From assembly GCF_009913235.1 (NCBI RefSeq), contig NZ_CP047897.1, forward strand, positions 372,001-436,000: a stretch of 64,000 nt of DNA. The letters are read 5' to 3'. The position numbers and the translations under genes were made by a program. Under the pieces are notes generated by a model. It was given only the letters and a program-made list of their open reading frames with translations. It ran no database searches and had not been told where the DNA came from. Below are positions 60,738 to 64,000 of this stretch, one piece after another (the first letter of the stretch is position 1; the number at the start of each line of letters is the position of its first letter). Source of the stretch: Nibribacter ruber. Its GTDB lineage: Bacteria; Bacteroidota; Bacteroidia; Cytophagales; Hymenobacteraceae.

Positions 60738-62420
60738 ATGAAAACCCTTATGAAGTTTGCTAATATGTATTTCCGACTCATGCTATGCCTGATGGCCGGA
60801 ATTCTTGTGTTAACTGCCTGTGCCAAGTCTAACGACAAAAAATCACAATCCAAAGCGAAGACGGCGGTGGCCCTGCCGCAACAGACAGATAGTGTGTTTG
60901 TGGTACGGTATACCACCAGCCAACCGGCCTTTAAAGAGCACTTGCCTCTCATGAAGCTCTTTTACCGGGAGCGCGGCTATAAGTTTGCCTGGTTCAAAGA
61001 CGGCCAGCTTATTCCGCAGGCGTCCAAGTTGCAGGAAGTCTTGAAGGGTGCCCATGAGGAAGGCCTCAACCCAAGAGACTACCAGGTGGTGGACATTGCG
61101 TCTTTGTTCAAGAACTTTGAGGCGGCCAAGGATGATTCTGTCAAGCACAAGATTCAGGAAGAGATTGACGTGGCACTCACGGCCACTTATTTCAACTACG
61201 CCTCAGACTTTTACCGTGGCACCGTCAACCCCAAAGCGATGGACAACATTGAGTGGGAGGTGAAGAAAAACAAAATAAAGCTGCACAAGGCCCTTCAGAC
61301 CATTTTGAAGGAGCGCGACAGCCGTTACCCATATTATGAGTTTGAGGCGCTGCACACCGGCTACATTCGCCTGCGCGATGCCCTCAAAAACTACCGTCAA
61401 ATCAAACAGCAGGGCGGCTGGCCTAAAGTTGAACTGGCCAAAGCCATCAAACCCGGCGACTCTGCCCAGGCCGTGGTGGCCCTACGCCAGCGACTGTTGG
61501 GCAAAACGGCTGCCACCGGCGTGACCTCGCCTAGCGTGTATGACCAGAACCTGGCCACGGCCGTAAAGAAATTCCAGGTGAACAATGGTCTTAAGCCAGA
61601 CGGCGTGGTGGGCGGGGAGACCCTCAAAAAACTGAATGTGTCTGTAGACGAACGCATTGACCAGATCATCATCAACATGGAGCGCTGGCGCTGGGTACCT
61701 AAGCGCTTTGAAGACAAATACGTGTTCGTGAACATACCTGAGTATGTGCTGCACGTGATGGAAAAGGACAAGGAGATCATGAACATGAAAGTGGTGGTGG
61801 GCAAGGAAATGAACGCCACCCCCGTGTTCAGTGACAAGTTAGAGTACATTGTGTTCTACCCGTACTGGAACATCACTCCAGACATCTTAGCCGAGGAGAT
61901 TGCCCCTGCCCAGGCCCAGAACCCCAACTACCTTGCCCGAAACGACATGGAAGTGGTGAAGGACATTGGCAACAACAAAGTAGAGGTGCTGCCGGCGTCT
62001 TCTGTAGACTGGTATTCCATTGACAACAAAGCCAAGATCAGAGTGCGTCAGCGGCCAGGGAAAAAGAACCCGCTGGGCTTCGTGAAATTCATTTTCCCCA
62101 ATGAGCACAATGTGTACCTGCATGATACGCCCGCAGACCATCTTTTCAACCAGACGGAGCGTGGTTTTAGCCATGGCTGTATTAGAATTGAGAAACCGTT
62201 TGAACTGGCGCAATACCTGTTGAAAGACCAGAAGAAATGGACGCCTTCGGCTATTCAAGGTGCCATGCACGGCGGGGAAGAGAAATACGTGAATTTGTCT
62301 GCCAAAGTACCGGTGTATATTGTGTACTTCACCACCTGGGTAGATGACGCCGGAGAGGTTCATTTTAGAGACGACATCTACGGCCACGACCGCGATTTAG
62401 AGATGGCCTATTTTAGATAA
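60738..62420 (+). CDS. L,D-transpeptidase, YcbB-like lipoprotein
   Basis: A 560-residue envelope enzyme with a lipoprotein signal (lipobox LTAC, Cys28). A YcbB-type scaffold domain occupies about 60-240, a peptidoglycan-binding domain follows (AVVALRQRLLGKT ... VKKFQVNNGLKPDGVVGGETL, about 250-300), then the YkuD catalytic domain: HDTPADHLFNQTERGFSHGCIRIE with nucleophile Cys near 480. It would make 3-3 cross-links or attach proteins to peptidoglycan. Preceded by 250 bp without another gene and followed by a terminator. Confidence 0.93.
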   Translation: MKTLMKFANMYFRLMLCLMAGILVLTACAKSNDKKSQSKAKTAVALPQQTDSVFVVRYTTSQPAFKEHLPLMKLFYRERGYKFAWFKDGQLIPQASKLQEVLKGAHEEGLNPRDYQVVDIASLFKNFEAAKDDSVKHKIQEEIDVALTATYFNYASDFYRGTVNPKAMDNIEWEVKKNKIKLHKALQTILKERDSRYPYYEFEALHTGYIRLRDALKNYRQIKQQGGWPKVELAKAIKPGDSAQAVVALRQRLLGKTAATGVTSPSVYDQNLATAVKKFQVNNGLKPDGVVGGETLKKLNVSVDERIDQIIINMERWRWVPKRFEDKYVFVNIPEYVLHVMEKDKEIMNMKVVVGKEMNATPVFSDKLEYIVFYPYWNITPDILAEEIAPAQAQNPNYLARNDMEVVKDIGNNKVEVLPASSVDWYSIDNKAKIRVRQRPGKKNPLGFVKFIFPNEHNVYLHDTPADHLFNQTERGFSHGCIRIEKPFELAQYLLKDQKKWTPSAIQGAMHGGEEKYVNLSAKVPVYIVYFTTWVDDAGEVHFRDDIYGHDRDLEMAYFR

Positions 62421-62464
62421 TAGTTGATTGATAGAATATGTAATTGCCTTTTAAATTACACAGA

Positions 62465-62513
62465 AATAAACCCCGGCATAGTCTCTAATTAAAAGACTAT
62501 GCCGGGGTTTATT
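62465..62513 (+). terminator. Terminator after L,D-transpeptidase
   Basis: A perfect 20-bp stem (AATAAACCCCGGCATAGTCT and complement) with a 9-nt loop; the T-run follows in TTTATTGTTTT. Confidence 0.92.
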
Positions 62514-62856
62514 GTTTTCAGTAGTGTGCAGTGAATCTCTCTAAAAGCCAAAACCCCATTGAAAGGGCAAACGTGCTGGCCTTGCTTTCCTGCATCGCCT
62601 AGCTGCCCTTTTCTAGGTTTGCGGTTATCGGCTAACTCTCTTTGCCCATAGTCATGATCCGTTCCTGCTCTAGAGGAGCTTACGTTGTGCGTTGGAAGAA
62701 GCATTGGAAATGTTCAATGAGGAAGGTGTGTGACAAAATGACCATTCCTGTTTCTTGGGTTGTTGAACAGGTACTTGAGGTACAGATGTGGCAGTTGTTT
62801 TTGTACTTAGCATAACTATTTAGGCAGCTGCAGCTGCCGGAGCATTCCGGAATATA

Positions 62857-62903
62857 TTTACAAATGTAAAACAATTGTAAACTGTTTTGTAAATTGTAAA
62901 CAG
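62857..62903 (+). promoter_or_regulatory. Cluster of TTTACAA/TTGTAAA half-sites
   Basis: Half-sites TTTACAA at 62857 and TTGTAAA at 62875, 62887 and 62894 lie within 47 bp. They include the inverted repeat TTTACA-AA-TGTAAA (62857-62870) and CTGTTT...AAACAG (62882-62903). Likely operator upstream of the HTH gene. Confidence 0.5.
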
Positions 62904-63038
62904 TGTGTACAACTGGATGTAGTGATGAATGACGGCTGTGTTTTTAAGGTGCTGTGAATAAGAGGTTTGATGCTGACTGCTGCAGTGAAGCTTCAATAGG
63001 TCATCGACAAGGGCCTTAACCAGGTGCCGCAGTATTCC

Positions 63039-63069
63039 TTTACAAATGGTATTGAAGTGCTTTTGTAAA
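63039..63069 (+). promoter_or_regulatory. Inverted TTTACAA ... TTGTAAA pair before HTH gene
   Basis: TTTACAA at 63039-63045 and TTGTAAA at 63063-63069 form an inverted pair directly before the HTH gene, the same half-sites as at 62857-62903; a candidate autoregulatory operator. Confidence 0.5.
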
Positions 63070-63091
63070 CTTCCATTTTAAATTGTTTTCT

Positions 63092-63535
63092 GTGACAGAC
63101 CTTTTGCCAAGAATAAAAGAATTGTTGACCTGGGCGGGCGGCGGTCCTGCGGCTTTCGCAGATGCCATAGGGCTTCCGCGTCCGGTCATGAGCCATATTC
63201 TATCGGGACGAAATAAGCCCAGCCTTGAAGTAGTGCAAAAGATTCTGGCGGGCTTTCCGGAGGTACAAGCCAACTGGCTTCTACTAGGCCAAGGCGAGAT
63301 GCTAAAGAGTTTAGATAGTTCTTCCTTAACCCAAGCACCTTCTGCTCTGAGCCATGAGGCTGCTGCTTTTTCAGGAGCAGGAAATGAAAAAGGTGAAAGT
63401 GCAAAATCTATAAAAGGAGAGGAGCCAGCAGAAGATGCTTTAAAAAGTGGTTCGCCCACCTTGCATAAGAAAGTAAAACAAGTACTGTTTATTTATGAAG
63501 ACGGCACGTTTGATAGCTTTCAATCTAATGAGTAA
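63092..63535 (+). CDS. Small HTH (CI/XRE-like) regulator
   Basis: A 147-residue DNA-binding protein. Residues about 3-70 form a phage-repressor-like helix-turn-helix (FADAIGLPRPVMSHILSGRNKPSLEVVQKIL, then VQANWLLLGQGEML, the typical end of this domain in Bacteroidota). The rest is a low-complexity Ser/Ala/Glu linker and a short C-terminal strand (KVKQVLFIYEDGTFDSF). There is no S24 peptidase. A GTG at 63092 gives the usual N-terminus; a TTG at 63083 is the alternative. Repeated TTGTAAA half-sites lie just upstream. Confidence 0.8.
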   Translation: MTDLLPRIKELLTWAGGGPAAFADAIGLPRPVMSHILSGRNKPSLEVVQKILAGFPEVQANWLLLGQGEMLKSLDSSSLTQAPSALSHEAAAFSGAGNEKGESAKSIKGEEPAEDALKSGSPTLHKKVKQVLFIYEDGTFDSFQSNE

Positions 63536-64000
63536 GTGAGGGTGCTATTTCTGTTTATTTTTAGAATCGTTTAACTCGGCCTCGCCGTTTTTCTATTCTA
63601 TATTTCTTTCAAGTGAAAGACGATTTCTGGTTTTACATTCCCGTCAAGTCGTTCTCCTTGTCTAAAAATCTTCCTCTGAATTAGATTTGGATTAGGTATG
63701 TGGCAGGTTTATCTCTTCTGCCTTGCTGCACTTTTTATAACTACACTTCTTCTCTATCGGCTACTCATCCATTACAGCGGAATTGGTTTTTCTCAACCGT
63801 TCGTTTTTGACCTTATTCCCAGGAAATAGGCAAAAAACGGTTCTTTTACATCGGCTTTTTCCTCCTTTACTTGGCTATTCTCCCCTTAACTAGAGCGCCT
63901 GTTGCGTTAAAATTTTTGACGAAGCCCAAATCGTTTTGCTTAGTTCAAACAGCAGAAATGGTAGTAAATACTATAGGGTTGACGCTATGCTCTGTGGATA
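63536..64000. other. 465-bp terminal intergenic region
   Basis: AT-rich sequence containing one palindrome copy (63802-63839). No convincing gene begins before the window ends. Confidence 0.5.
63802..63839. repeat. 38-bp palindromic repeat, copy 26
   Basis: Copy starting CGTTTTTGACC and ending AGGCAAAAAACG; moderately diverged. Confidence 0.85.

Larger units (their letters stand above)
62421..63082. other. 662-bp intergenic region with putative operators
   Basis: After the L,D-transpeptidase terminator there are about 350 bp in which I see no supported gene (a 64-72-residue minus-strand frame is Cys/Ser-rich and unconvincing). Then comes an AT-rich stretch with repeated TTTACAA/TTGTAAA half-sites (listed separately) leading to the HTH regulator. 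Confidence 0.55.

Noticed and set aside
62489-62874. Two short minus-strand frames after the L,D-transpeptidase
   Set aside because: Short, Cys/Ser-rich, one overlaps the terminator hairpin, and neither shows a family signature.
326-63839. CRISPR-like interpretation of the palindromic repeats
   Set aside because: Copies are kilobases apart, not evenly spaced, flanked by unrelated genes, and no cas gene is present.

Overview
The window looks like chromosomal DNA of a Bacteroidota bacterium, most plausibly a pigmented Cytophagales/Hymenobacteraceae species of the Rufibacter/Pontibacter type (inference). The signs are roughly even base composition, few Shine-Dalgarno sequences, promoter-like TAnnTTTG boxes with an upstream TTG, and a typical protein set: an S46 dipeptidyl-peptidase, DUF3127 and DUF4920 proteins, a TPR-histidine kinase, a YcbB-like L,D-transpeptidase and Mqo. 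I recognised no rRNA, tRNA, CRISPR array, insertion sequence or prophage.

Layout. 1-10.8 kb: the end of a SixA-type phosphatase, then ParA and a compact chemosensory operon (a very large soluble chemoreceptor with 13 HAMP-type units, CheW, CheY, a CheB-like methylesterase with a dead receiver, CheA and CheC). 10.9-13.4 kb: polyamine genes (fused AdoMet decarboxylase/spermidine synthase, agmatinase-like ureohydrolase). 13.4-27 kb: RecQ, a subtilase lipoprotein, a LexA/S24-type regulator, a pirin, a phospholipase C-like protein, RmuC, small envelope proteins and the AddB-like nuclease. 27-36.5 kb: rifamycin ADP-ribosyltransferase, a RhtA-like exporter, Mqo and the AddA-like helicase/nuclease. 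36.5-47 kb: a DEAD-box RNA helicase with an RGG tail and a long leader, flavoproteins, a TPR histidine kinase and a dienoyl-CoA-reductase-like SDR. 47-64 kb: DPP11-type peptidase, PIN-PhoH ATPase, an SSB-tailed DUF3127 protein, isoaspartyl peptidase facing cyanophycinase, an M1 aminopeptidase, an L,D-transpeptidase and a small HTH regulator with a putative operator array.

The most striking non-coding signal is a 38-bp near-perfect palindrome present about 26 times, roughly once per 2.5 kb and almost always between genes. Its left arm reads approximately CGTTTTTRGGCTGTTTT, with a 4-nt centre and the complementary right arm. Copies sit inside terminator loops, are fused to terminator stems, supply stop codons, lie at start codons, and in one case form 13 in-frame codons of a protein. 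This family, and the ParA/poly-HAMP chemosensory cluster, are the two best candidates for undescribed biology here.

How genes work together: the chemosensory genes probably form a cytoplasmic signalling array placed by ParA, with CheC as the CheY-P phosphatase. Agmatinase supplies putrescine to the fused spermidine synthase. The AddB- and AddA-like proteins (5 kb apart), RecQ, RmuC and possibly the DUF3127 protein belong to DNA repair. Cyanophycinase and isoaspartyl peptidase would together degrade cyanophycin or beta-aspartyl peptides. All functions are assigned by reading motifs; no database search was run.
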